DNA from: an uncultured Treponema sp.
GTDB taxonomy: Bacteria; Spirochaetota; Spirochaetia; Treponematales; Treponemataceae
Assembly: GCA_905372345.1 (NCBI GenBank)
Contig: CAJPPE010000071.1
Span: forward strand, 1 to 7,631
Direction: 5' to 3'
DNA length: 7,631 nt
This document shows, piece after piece, positions 1 through 7,555 of the stretch. Numbering within the stretch: position 1 is the stretch's first letter; each line of letters starts with the position of its first letter. The translations under genes were made by a program, and so were the position numbers. The notes below the pieces were generated by a model. It did not search any database, had not been told where the DNA came from, and was given only the letters and a program-made list of their open reading frames with translations.

Positions 1-2
1 GT

Positions 3-75
3 TAGCGGCAATAGGGCTTGAACCTATGACCTAACGGATATGAGCCGTTTGCTCTGCCAACTGAGCTATACCGCC
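3..75 (-). tRNA. tRNA-Met (anticodon CAT), elongator type
   Basis: Read on the minus strand this is a complete 73-nt cloverleaf. It has a 7-bp acceptor stem with G1-U72 and U6-G67 wobbles, a D arm GCTC/GAGC, a perfect 5-bp anticodon stem AACGG/CCGTT with loop CTCATAT, and a T arm ATAGG/CCTAT with loop TTCAAGC. The discriminator base is A73. CCA is not encoded, because the next bases are AC. The CAT anticodon allows elongator Met, initiator Met or lysidine-modified Ile2. Initiator is excluded because position 1 pairs with 72 and the GGG/CCC anticodon stem is absent. The GGCGGT start with G1-U72 matches elongator tRNA-Met of other bacteria as I recall them, so Met is preferred over Ile2. Confidence 0.93.
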
Positions 76-87
76 GTAAGAGTTTTG

Positions 88-116
88 AGTATATAAAAAA
101 TATACATTTATGTCAA
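88..116 (-). promoter_or_regulatory. Sigma70-type promoter of the tRNA-Met gene
   Basis: On the minus strand there is a perfect -35 TTGACA (111-116), a 17-bp spacer and a -10 TATACT (88-93, five of six consensus bases). The predicted start of transcription is near position 81, about 6 nt before the mature tRNA 5' end at 75. The -35 begins only 8 bp past the stop codon of the cyclase-like gene. No terminator separates the two, so read-through from that gene into the tRNA is also possible. Confidence 0.82.
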
Positions 117-124
117 GGCCTAAT

Positions 125-874
125 TTAGAAATCTAAGCTTAAAACTTTAAATATTGAAATAATTTTAGGATTTATATCCTTATACAAAAAGATAGCTTCC
201 CTGTCTTCAGATTTAACTCCTTTAAGAGCTTTGAGTTTTTTCATTACTTCAGGGTCCATATTTTTTGTTGCATATATTGCACCGATATCAACCAATTTTT
301 TACTTACGATGAGTTCTCCGCCTGCTGCAAGGTTTTGAAGGCGGCATGCAAGATTTATGCCATAGCCTACATAATCTCTATACTTTAATTGGGATGCTTC
401 TGCCGAAATTTCATATTTGTATACCTTATCTAAAACCAAGGCGCCGCCTATTGACAGATTTCCGTAGGGTTTAAATAGTTCTTCTCGTGCAAATTCTATA
501 TATGTAGTAAAAACCGTGACGGCTTCTTTTATTGCAACTCCATCCAGTTTGTCCCATATAACTAAGGCTCCATCTCCAAGCAGTTTATAATACGAACAAT
601 TATAGCCGAATTGATTGAGGCAGGAAAGAAAATTAGCCGTAAAAGATTTAATTAAACCGAAAACAACTGTTTCATCATTATTACACATAAAGTCACTAAA
701 GCCGCGTACATCTATACAGAGGATAAGAGAATGCGGTCTTGTTTCACCTAGGTATACATTATCAAATATATCTATAGGACCTTTTTTTAAGGCTTCCAAT
801 GTGAGAGAATCAAGTTCAACCGTATCCTTGCTTGATGTATTTAGTCCTAGTTCTGAAATTATATCATCACTCAT
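125..874 (-). CDS. Class III adenylate/guanylate cyclase-like protein (soluble)
   Basis: The product is a 249-residue cytoplasmic protein with no signal peptide or membrane segment. A nucleotide-cyclase homology domain spans roughly residues 48-195, flanked by about 45 N-terminal and 50 C-terminal residues that I do not recognise. Both metal-binding aspartates are present: D55 in ILCIDVRGFSDF and D101 in YKLLGDG. The transition-state pair N174 and R178 is present in GINLACR, and K97 sits at the adenine-contacting Lys position. The second base-selecting position, usually Asp or Thr in G-[D/T]-x-V-N, is Tyr171. Catalysis is therefore plausible, but nucleotide specificity is uncertain. Family knowledge says such proteins make cAMP or cGMP, usually under an attached sensor domain; none is evident here. 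The ATG at 872-874 has no Shine-Dalgarno, and a promoter places transcription start at the ATG itself. The next gene downstream is a tRNA. Confidence 0.85.
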   Translation of the reverse strand: MSDDIISELGLNTSSKDTVELDSLTLEALKKGPIDIFDNVYLGETRPHSLILCIDVRGFSDFMCNNDETVVFGLIKSFTANFLSCLNQFGYNCSYYKLLGDGALVIWDKLDGVAIKEAVTVFTTYIEFAREELFKPYGNLSIGGALVLDKVYKYEISAEASQLKYRDYVGYGINLACRLQNLAAGGELIVSKKLVDIGAIYATKNMDPEVMKKLKALKGVKSEDREAIFLYKDINPKIISIFKVLSLDF

Positions 875-880
875 AGAAGC

Positions 881-909
881 ATTGTAATATATATTTAAAA
901 AAATAGCAA
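881..909 (-). promoter_or_regulatory. Candidate promoter giving a leaderless cyclase mRNA
   Basis: On the minus strand there is a -35 TTGCTA (904-909), a 17-bp spacer and a -10 TACAAT (881-886, five of six consensus bases). The seventh base after the -10 is position 874, the A of the gene's ATG. There is no purine-rich Shine-Dalgarno between the -10 and the ATG, only GCTTCT, which fits leaderless translation. The start site is inferred from spacing only. Confidence 0.6.
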
Positions 910-926
910 GATGATTTTAAAAGGAA

Positions 927-965
927 ATAAAAAAAGACCGTTATGTTAAACATCATAACGGTCTT
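927..965 (-). terminator. Rho-independent terminator of groEL
   Basis: A perfect 12-bp stem is formed by AAGACCGTTATG (934-945) and CATAACGGTCTT (954-965) around an 8-nt loop. On the minus strand the stem runs into an unbroken T tract (complement of 929-935). This is a strong intrinsic terminator for transcription coming from groEL. It isolates the chaperonin transcript from the cyclase-like gene, whose promoter starts about 20 bp further on. Confidence 0.92.
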
Positions 966-980
966 CATTTTATATTACGG

Positions 981-2708
<1,728 letters not shown>

Positions 2709-2733
2709 TTAATTTATTAATTATCTTGGGTAT

Positions 2734-2762
2734 AAGATACAAAAAAAACGGTAAAACGGCAA
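2734..2762 (-). promoter_or_regulatory. Candidate groEL promoter
   Basis: In the 130-bp gap between the radical SAM gene and groEL, the minus strand shows TTGCCG (2757-2762), a 17-bp T-rich spacer and TATCTT (2734-2739). Each hexamer matches four of six sigma70 consensus bases. The predicted leader is about 40 nt. The same stretch holds a weak GGCAA/TTGCC hairpin (2758-2762 with 2776-2780) followed by T runs, which could be an inefficient terminator for the heme operon. Both calls are tentative. Confidence 0.4.
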
Positions 2763-2814
2763 GAGGGTGGGGGAATTGCCTTTATGCCGCTCTCTTCTTT
2801 AATTCTTTTTGTTA

Positions 2815-4083
2815 TTAAAAAATGCTTTTTCCAAGTTCGGCTGCAAGACTGTTGCCCCAAAAAAAACCCTTGTCGGTAAATTTATAATTTTTTGAGCCTT
2901 CATCTTTTTTGATCAAAGCCTCTTTTTCCAATCCGGTAAGCATATCATAGATTTTATCCGACTCTTCTTTTGTCAAAAAACTTAAATCCAACAATCCTTC
3001 TTGAAGCTGTCCTGAAAATTTTTTTATTCTGCGGTAATCTTCGCTTATCCACATACCCGAAGTTTTATCAAGGCCGTTAATTTGATCCGCAAATTTTTCT
3101 TTGTCGAGGGGATTCATTACGGCCGTATTATTTACGAAGCCTCCGGCTCCGGCTCCTACAGGAAAAATATCGCCGCCTAGGTGCCCGCTTCTGATATATT
3201 CGTAGTTGTCTCTGCCGGGTTTTACAAGTTTTGTTATCTCTAAAAAATCGTAACCTGCCTTTCGGCTCTCTTCCAAAATGGTCAAAAAGAACTCTGCATC
3301 CTGATGAAGCGTTTTTTCGGCATATTCTTCTTTATCAACACTGCGGCCTATCTTAGAAGTATCCATTACGATGAGAGAGTAAAAAGAAAAACCTGCAATA
3401 TCTAAGGCAAAGGCCTTATGTAAGTCCTCCTTTAATATTTCCTTTGTTTCACAGGGATAATTATAAATAATATCGATGTTGACATTTTTAAAGCCGGTTT
3501 TAAAAGCTCGTCTCAAAAAATTTTCCGCATTTTCGCCGTTTCCGATTCTGCCCAATGTTTTTCGTCCTTCATCATTAAAGGTTTGAATACCGGCACTTAT
3601 TCTGTTTAAACCGTTTTCAAAAAGAATTTTAAGCTTTTCGTCATCTAATTCAGAAACGGTAGTCTCCATCGAAATTTCGGCATCTTTTGCTATGTTAAAA
3701 TTTTTTTGAAGAGCTTTAAGTATTTCGGCAAGCTGTTTTGCAGGCAGGGTTGTAGGTGTTCCGCCTCCGAAATAAACCGAATTTATGTTTGAGGTTTTTA
3801 CATATTCCGTCTTACCGTAATTTTCAATCTGCCTTATCACAAGGGCGGCGTAGTCATCCGGTACCGGGTTTATTGTCCGCCTCATGCTGCAAAAGTTGCA
3901 AATTTTTTTACAATAGGGTACGTGGATGTAAATGGATTTTTTCCCGTTTTGTGTATTGGGTTCTGAAAGGGCTTTTTCCAAAGACCTCATTCCTTTTGAA
4001 TATTTCATGGAACCCATTCCTGTATCGTGATGAGATTTTTTGCGGTCTTTAAATGAACAATTTAAAATATCTTCTGCAGTCAT
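2815..4083 (-). CDS. hutW: HutW/ChuW-type radical SAM enzyme for anaerobic heme degradation
   Basis: The product is a 422-residue cytoplasmic radical SAM protein of the HemN-like branch. The [4Fe-4S] motif CxxxCxxC is C58, C62 and C65 (VPYCKKICNFC). It is followed by the SAM-binding GGGTP (106-110), the METT segment around E140 and the RISAGIQTF strand (161-169). The pattern and context fit the ChuW/HutW/HmuW family rather than coproporphyrinogen dehydrogenase HemN. In E. coli and Fusobacterium, family members methylate heme and open the ring without oxygen, releasing iron and a linear tetrapyrrole called anaerobilin. The start at 4081-4083 has AAGGAG 10 nt upstream. The gene is last in the heme operon, 43 bp after the flavodoxin, its probable electron donor. 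No HutX/ChuX-type heme-handling gene is visible in the window. Confidence 0.88.
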   Translation of the reverse strand: MTAEDILNCSFKDRKKSHHDTGMGSMKYSKGMRSLEKALSEPNTQNGKKSIYIHVPYCKKICNFCSMRRTINPVPDDYAALVIRQIENYGKTEYVKTSNINSVYFGGGTPTTLPAKQLAEILKALQKNFNIAKDAEISMETTVSELDDEKLKILFENGLNRISAGIQTFNDEGRKTLGRIGNGENAENFLRRAFKTGFKNVNIDIIYNYPCETKEILKEDLHKAFALDIAGFSFYSLIVMDTSKIGRSVDKEEYAEKTLHQDAEFFLTILEESRKAGYDFLEITKLVKPGRDNYEYIRSGHLGGDIFPVGAGAGGFVNNTAVMNPLDKEKFADQINGLDKTSGMWISEDYRRIKKFSGQLQEGLLDLSFLTKEESDKIYDMLTGLEKEALIKKDEGSKNYKFTDKGFFWGNSLAAELGKSIF

Positions 4084-4126
4084 TTATAGAATGCTCCTTA
4101 TGTTAATTTTAACCGGCAGATTTTAA

Positions 4127-4630
4127 TTATCTTCCGAAATTTTCAAATGCTTTTTTTGCATTTTCAAAATCTTTTTTATCAGGATGTTTTGCCGCCTCTT
4201 CATGGCGTTTTCTTCTTTCTTCATTCATGTAGTGCGGATGATCTTTAGGTAAGGATTTAAACATTTCGGTGAGAGCCGGATCTATTTTTCCTTGACAGCC
4301 GAATCCTGCAAGCACTTCATTTCCGTTTTTTGTTAAAAGCTCCTTTGCGCTTTTATGGCAATCTTCCGCATGGGGAGAATCGGGATAAGCTCCCAATGTA
4401 AAGAAATAGCCCGTTTTTTTGTTTTTAATCGTTTCCATAAAATTTAATGCTTCTTCATTTGGAAGACCTTTATCGATCCAAAAACCTACAATGACCGCAT
4501 CATAATTGTTTAAGTCTTTAACTTCGCTCACTGCAAAAAAATCGGTTCCCTGAGGAAGAGTTTTTAATATGGCTTCTGCTACAGCCTTGGTGTTTCCAGT
4601 TTTACTTGAATAAGTCAATAAAATTTTCAT
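4127..4630 (-). CDS. Flavodoxin (Flavodoxin_3-like; HmuF/BilS type)
   Basis: The product is a 167-residue flavodoxin-fold protein expected to bind FMN. The phosphate-binding loop TYSSKTGNT lies at residues 6-14. Aromatic residues that may flank the flavin are W51 in the 50s loop (GFWIDKG) and Y82 in the 90s loop (TLGAYPDSPHAED). The C-terminal third is charged and includes a DHPHYMNEERRKRHEE segment. This layout resembles the Flavodoxin_3 group, which includes HmuF of Fusobacterium and BilS of bilirubin-reducing bacteria as I recall them. Its place between the heme ABC transporter and the radical SAM enzyme suggests it reduces the iron-sulfur cluster of that enzyme. No gene for a reductase that would recharge it is in the window. 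The ATG at 4628-4630 has AGGAGA at 7 nt spacing. The gap to the ATPase gene is 27 bp. Confidence 0.87.
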   Translation of the reverse strand: MKILLTYSSKTGNTKAVAEAILKTLPQGTDFFAVSEVKDLNNYDAVIVGFWIDKGLPNEEALNFMETIKNKKTGYFFTLGAYPDSPHAEDCHKSAKELLTKNGNEVLAGFGCQGKIDPALTEMFKSLPKDHPHYMNEERRKRHEEAAKHPDKKDFENAKKAFENFGR

Positions 4631-4657
4631 AAATAATTCTCCTAATTAATTTTTGAT

Positions 4658-5446
4658 TTAGATTTTGCCTTTTCTTTTAGGCAATACGATCGGAAAATGT
4701 TCCTCTTCGTCATAAATAACTTTACAGTCTATACCGTAAATTTGTTTTATAAGTTCTGAAGTAAAAATTTCTTGCGGTGTCCCTTTTTTGTAGAGTTTGC
4801 CGTCTTTTAATACGATAATTTCATCGCTATATTGTGCTGCCTGATTTAAATCATGCAATACCATAATAATCGAAAGATTAGTGTTTCGATTTAAATCGTA
4901 AACAAGGTCCAAAAGTTCCAGCTGATAACCTATATCCAAATAGGTGGTAGGCTCATCCAGCAGTAGCACTTGAGGCTGCTGTGCCAATGCCATTGCAAGC
5001 CAGACACGCTGTCTTTCGCCGCCTGAAAGCATGCAAACTTTTTTTTCGGCAAAGTCGACTAAGTCCGTTTGGATAAGGACTTGTTGTAAAATGTCTTCAT
5101 CTCTTTTTTCAAATTGCTGGTACCATTTTTTATGCGGACATCTGCCGAAGTATATCAGATTTTTTACCGTAATATCTTCAGGCGAGATATTGTGCTGCAA
5201 TAAAATTGCCAATCGTTTTGCAAATTCCTTTTTTGATACTGTTGCGATATCGGTATCGAAAAGGGATATTTGGCCGCATGCAGTATTTAAAAGACGTGCA
5301 AAACTGCGTAAAATGGTTGATTTTCCGGAGCCGTTAGGCCCTATTATCGAAATAATTTTTCCTTGTGTAAAATCCGCAGAAAAACTTTTTACTACATCTT
5401 TTTTATCGTATCTTAACGAAATATCTTTTGCAGAAACAGCTGTCAT
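4658..5446 (-). CDS. Heme/iron ABC transporter ATP-binding protein (HmuV/FepC type)
   Basis: The product is a 262-residue ATPase subunit of a type II ABC importer, acting as a dimer on the cytoplasmic face of the permease. All catalytic motifs are intact: Walker A GPNGSGKST (36-44), Q-loop Q84, signature LSGGERQ (140-146), Walker B LLLDEP (161-166), D-loop with D171, and switch H198 in MVLHDLNQA. The length and the HDLNQAAQYSDEIIVLKDGK segment are typical of the FecE/FepC/BtuD/HmuV group, which serves heme, siderophores or cobalamin. Heme is inferred from the neighbours. The ATG at 5444-5446 has an eight-base Shine-Dalgarno, AAGGAGGT, that overlaps the permease stop codon. This suggests coupled translation. 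Confidence 0.94.
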   Translation of the reverse strand: MTAVSAKDISLRYDKKDVVKSFSADFTQGKIISIIGPNGSGKSTILRSFARLLNTACGQISLFDTDIATVSKKEFAKRLAILLQHNISPEDITVKNLIYFGRCPHKKWYQQFEKRDEDILQQVLIQTDLVDFAEKKVCMLSGGERQRVWLAMALAQQPQVLLLDEPTTYLDIGYQLELLDLVYDLNRNTNLSIIMVLHDLNQAAQYSDEIIVLKDGKLYKKGTPQEIFTSELIKQIYGIDCKVIYDEEEHFPIVLPKRKGKI

Positions 5447-5455
5447 AACAAAAGT

Positions 5456-5463
5456 ACCTCCTT
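5456..5463 (-). promoter_or_regulatory. Full-consensus Shine-Dalgarno overlapping the permease stop
   Basis: On the minus strand AAGGAGGT begins inside the permease's TAA stop codon (5462-5464) and sits 9 nt before the ATPase ATG. It fixes the ATPase start and ties translation of permease and ATPase together. Confidence 0.85.
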
Positions 5464-6439
5464 ATCTCCTTTTACCGGAACTTCTCAGTAGGTATAGGAA
5501 AAACGGTGCTCCGAATATCGACATTACAATTCCTACAGGCAATTCAATCGGTGAAGCAATAGTGCGAGCAAAAGTATCCGCCCCGAGCAGCAAAACTGCT
5601 CCGCCGAACATTGAAAACGGTAATAGGCTCTTATAATCCGAGCCGACCAGCATCCTCATGATATGGGGGATAACTAAACCTATAAAACCGATGATTCCGA
5701 CAGTCGAAGTCGATATCCCTGCCAAAAAAGCCCCGATAATCGAAAGAAATACACGGCAGCGGTTGACACTTACCCCAAGACTTTTTGCTTTTTCATCTCC
5801 CAGCAATAAGACATTCGCTGCCCTAATACAAAGAAGAGCAAGTATCAGGGCAGGAATACTGTATACAATAAGCACTTGAAAATGCCGCCATGTTTTTCCA
5901 GACAAACTTCCGTTAAGCCACATCAACGCACCTTGAAGCCTGTCGCTAAATAAAATGGTAACCAAACCGGTAAGGCTTCCCAAAAGAGCATTGATTGCAA
6001 CTCCCGATAGAATAATCCGTACGGGAGTAAACCCGTCTTTCCATGCTAAAAGATATATTAAAAAGGCTGCAAATATCGCCCCGACAAAAGCTGCAGGCGG
6101 AACCAAGTATGCATACTGAGGAAGAGCGAGCATCAATATAACCCCGGCGACACTGGCCCCTGCAGAAACGCCGATAATACCGGGATCCGCCAAGGGATTT
6201 TGCATAACCGCCTGCATCAAAGCTCCGGCAGATGCAAGATTCATTCCGATGACGAGGGCAACAAGGACACGCGGAAGCCTCAAATCAAAGATTACATCGG
6301 TAACGAGCTGCTCCCCTCTGCCGAGCAGGGTCGCCCAAATTTGTGCAAACGAAAATTTGAGCGAACCCGATGCAACAGATGAAAAAAACAAAACTATAAG
6401 TAATAGAGACAAAACAATAAAAACGGCTGCTTTTTTCAC
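5462..6439 (-). CDS. FecCD-family heme/iron ABC transporter permease
   Basis: The product is a 325-residue, very hydrophobic protein of the FecCD/BtuC family with about ten membrane helices; two copies form the translocation channel. Family landmarks are RLPRVLVALVIG (54-65), QNPLADPGIIGVSAGAS (80-96), WLNGSLSGKTW (174-184), GFIGLVIPHIMR (251-262, the helix-loop contacting the ATPase) and the C-terminal IELPVGIVMSIFGAPFF. I place the start at the GTG 6437-6439, giving MKKAAVFIVL, because AGGTGG (6448-6453) lies 8 nt upstream. The alternative GTG at 6449-6451 directly follows the binding-protein stop and would add four residues. There is 12 bp between the genes with the chosen start. Substrate is inferred from the partner binding protein and downstream heme-degrading genes. 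Confidence 0.92.
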   Translation of the reverse strand: MKKAAVFIVLSLLLIVLFFSSVASGSLKFSFAQIWATLLGRGEQLVTDVIFDLRLPRVLVALVIGMNLASAGALMQAVMQNPLADPGIIGVSAGASVAGVILMLALPQYAYLVPPAAFVGAIFAAFLIYLLAWKDGFTPVRIILSGVAINALLGSLTGLVTILFSDRLQGALMWLNGSLSGKTWRHFQVLIVYSIPALILALLCIRAANVLLLGDEKAKSLGVSVNRCRVFLSIIGAFLAGISTSTVGIIGFIGLVIPHIMRMLVGSDYKSLLPFSMFGGAVLLLGADTFARTIASPIELPVGIVMSIFGAPFFLYLLRSSGKRR

Positions 6440-6447
6440 CTGTATTA

Positions 6448-6453
6448 CCACCT
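6448..6453 (-). promoter_or_regulatory. Shine-Dalgarno that selects the inner GTG start of the permease
   Basis: AGGTGG on the minus strand overlaps the binding-protein TAG stop (6452-6454). It lies 8 nt before the GTG at 6437-6439. It also overlaps the outer GTG (6449-6451), which would have only a weaker GGAAG further upstream. Confidence 0.55.
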
Positions 6454-7366
6454 ACTTACTTCCATAAAAGTAGTTGCCTAAAGTTTCCAGAGCTTCCGGT
6501 ATATAAGGGGAACCTGCAATAAAGAATATTTTGGTATCCAAACTATAATATCTCTTATTTTTAACGGCATCAATTTTTTGCCAAAAATCACTTTGAAATT
6601 CTTTTTCGTACATTTTTGCAGTATCTTTTGCATCACCGTGGCTGGTAAGCAAAATAATATCGGGATTGGAAGCCTTTACCAGCTCCAGATTCATAGGAAT
6701 CGTAGTATTTTTAACCGTATTGTCCTTCCAGATATTTTCCGCACCTAAGACCTTTATTAAACTGCCGACAAAAGAACCTTCCGTATGTATACTCATACTG
6801 TTGGGGAAACCTGCAATAATCAAAACTTTAAGAGGTTTTTTATTTTTATTGGCAGCTTTAACCTTTGCAACCACATCTTCGACTTTTTTTACATAAGCTG
6901 CGGCTTCTTTTTGCTTGTTGTAAACCTCACCTAAGTACTTCATCGAATTTAAAATATCGGTGTAGGTTGTAGTCTGCAAAAACTCCGCAGGGATATTTAA
7001 AGCCTTTAATTGTTCTGCAATAGGTGCACCCCTATCACCGGTTGCCAAATAAAAGTCGGGGTTTACTTCCTTAAGCTTTTCAAGATCAACGCGCATCGGC
7101 ATACCGATTTCCGTTTTATCCTTATACCTTGCACTTATTTCCCGTTTTGTCGAAGGTCTTGCAACTATATCGACATCAAGCATGTCAAGCATCTGTAATA
7201 GAACAACCTGTCCTACAGCAGTCCTTTGAGGAACGGATGCAGGAACCATATAGCCGTACATTTCACGGCCTTTTTCCTGTTTCGTACTGCCTTCCTTGCT
7301 TCCTCCTGCAAACAGCAGGGTACTCATACAAAGGAAACCCAAAATAATAAATAATTTGTTTTTCAT
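6452..7366 (-). CDS. Periplasmic heme-binding protein of an ABC transporter (IsdE/HmuT-like)
   Basis: The product is a 304-residue substrate-binding protein of the class III (helical-backbone, TroA/BtuF-like) fold. Residues 1-20 form a signal peptide (MKNKLFIILGFLCMSTLLFA) with probable cleavage before GGSKEG. There is no lipobox cysteine, so it is expected to be free in the periplasm. GMPMRVDLEKLKEVNPDF (88-105) and LLTSHGDAKDTAKMYEKEF (239-257) resemble the IsdE regions that hold the heme-coordinating Met and His. Candidate ligands are M89 or M91, and H243. The ATG at 7364-7366 is chosen because GGAGG (7373-7377) lies 6 nt upstream. An in-frame ATG at 7382-7384 would place that Shine-Dalgarno inside the coding region. 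It is the first gene of the heme operon and the probable delivery protein for the permease. A siderophore or cobalamin substrate is not excluded. Confidence 0.9.
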   Translation of the reverse strand: MKNKLFIILGFLCMSTLLFAGGSKEGSTKQEKGREMYGYMVPASVPQRTAVGQVVLLQMLDMLDVDIVARPSTKREISARYKDKTEIGMPMRVDLEKLKEVNPDFYLATGDRGAPIAEQLKALNIPAEFLQTTTYTDILNSMKYLGEVYNKQKEAAAYVKKVEDVVAKVKAANKNKKPLKVLIIAGFPNSMSIHTEGSFVGSLIKVLGAENIWKDNTVKNTTIPMNLELVKASNPDIILLTSHGDAKDTAKMYEKEFQSDFWQKIDAVKNKRYYSLDTKIFFIAGSPYIPEALETLGNYFYGSK

Positions 7367-7372
7367 AAAAAA

Positions 7373-7377
7373 CCTCC
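7373..7377 (-). promoter_or_regulatory. Shine-Dalgarno of the binding-protein gene
   Basis: GGAGG on the minus strand sits 6 nt before the ATG at 7364-7366. This excludes the in-frame ATG at 7384 as the main start, since that ATG lies 5' of the ribosome-binding site. Confidence 0.8.
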
Positions 7378-7398
7378 AAAACAAAAGTTTTAACCATA

Positions 7399-7414
7399 TT
7401 TCTTATAAAAGAAA
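7399..7414. repeat. AT-rich inverted repeat in the heme-operon leader
   Basis: TTTCTT-ATAA-AAGAAA is a perfect 6-bp inverted repeat with a 4-nt gap, lying in the predicted 5' leader of the heme operon. It could be a weak mRNA hairpin or a protein-binding site. AT-rich sequence produces such repeats by chance fairly often. Confidence 0.3.
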
Positions 7415-7418
7415 GATG

Positions 7419-7432
7419 TTAGCCATAGCTAA
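7419..7432. promoter_or_regulatory. Candidate operator palindrome TTAGC-N4-GCTAA
   Basis: TTAGCCATAGCTAA has perfect 5-bp arms and lies at about +2 to +16 relative to the transcription start predicted from the promoter at 7441-7469. A dimeric regulator bound here could block initiation. I do not recognise it as a standard Fur, DtxR/TroR or PerR box. Confidence 0.4.
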
Positions 7433-7440
7433 GTTTGCAA

Positions 7441-7469
7441 AGGATAACATTATTTATTTTTTCTGTCAA
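7441..7469 (-). promoter_or_regulatory. Sigma70-type promoter of the heme operon
   Basis: On the minus strand there is a perfect -35 TTGACA (7464-7469), a 17-bp A/T-rich spacer and a -10 TATCCT (7441-7446, four of six consensus bases). The predicted start is near 7434, giving a leader of about 68 nt before the binding-protein ATG. No other equally good promoter lies between the five operon genes, whose gaps are 12, 15, 27 and 43 bp. Confidence 0.62.
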
Positions 7470-7510
7470 TAGGAAATGAAAAAGAAAGTGCTCGGTTTTT
7501 ATCTAAAAAA

Positions 7511-7555
7511 AGTTCCGATTATTTAAGGAGGGTGAAATCCTTGCCGTTAGGAACT
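7511..7555 (+). repeat. Nested inverted repeats, possible structured RNA
   Basis: AGTTCC (7511-7516) pairs with GGAACT (7550-7555). Inside it AAGGA (7525-7529) pairs with TCCTT (7538-7542). The inner loop contains GGTGAAATCC followed by TTGCCG. This recalls the GGTG-AA-TCC-GC core of cobalamin riboswitches, but the flanking GGGAA and CCCGC-ACTGT elements are not clearly present. AAGGAGG could equally be a ribosome-binding site left from a lost gene. A preceding 16-codon frame (7476-7526, MKKKVLGFYLKKVPII) ends just before it. Confidence 0.3.

Noticed and set aside
3..75. tRNA-Ile2 (lysidine) or initiator tRNA as alternatives for the CAT tRNA
   Set aside because: Base 1 pairs with 72 and there are no three G-C pairs in the anticodon stem, so it is not an initiator. 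The acceptor sequence matches elongator Met better than Ile2, though Ile2 is not strictly excluded.
615..887. A 90-codon open frame on the plus strand
   Set aside because: It is antisense to the cyclase-like gene, has no ribosome-binding site and shows no domain.
2815..4083. HemN (oxygen-independent coproporphyrinogen dehydrogenase)
   Set aside because: It shares the radical SAM core with HemN, but its position with a heme importer and flavodoxin fits the heme-degrading branch.
5031..5636. A 201-codon open frame on the plus strand
   Set aside because: It lies antisense across the ABC ATPase and permease genes, whose motifs are intact and have proper ribosome-binding sites. The plus-strand translation shows no recognisable domain.
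4658..7366. Siderophore or cobalamin transporter as the main interpretation of the ABC genes
   Set aside because: The permease and ATPase alone could serve these. The IsdE-like Met/His regions and the co-operonic HutW-type enzyme and flavodoxin favour heme.
7367..7384. Upstream in-frame ATG adding six residues to the heme-binding protein
   Set aside because: It lies before the GGAGG ribosome-binding site at 7373-7377, so translation should begin at 7366. The added MFWRFF also spoils a normal signal-peptide start.
7476..7526. A 16-codon plus-strand frame, MKKKVLGFYLKKVPII
   Set aside because: It is too short and has no recognisable similarity. It could be a remnant of a lost gene, but nothing supports it as a functional peptide.
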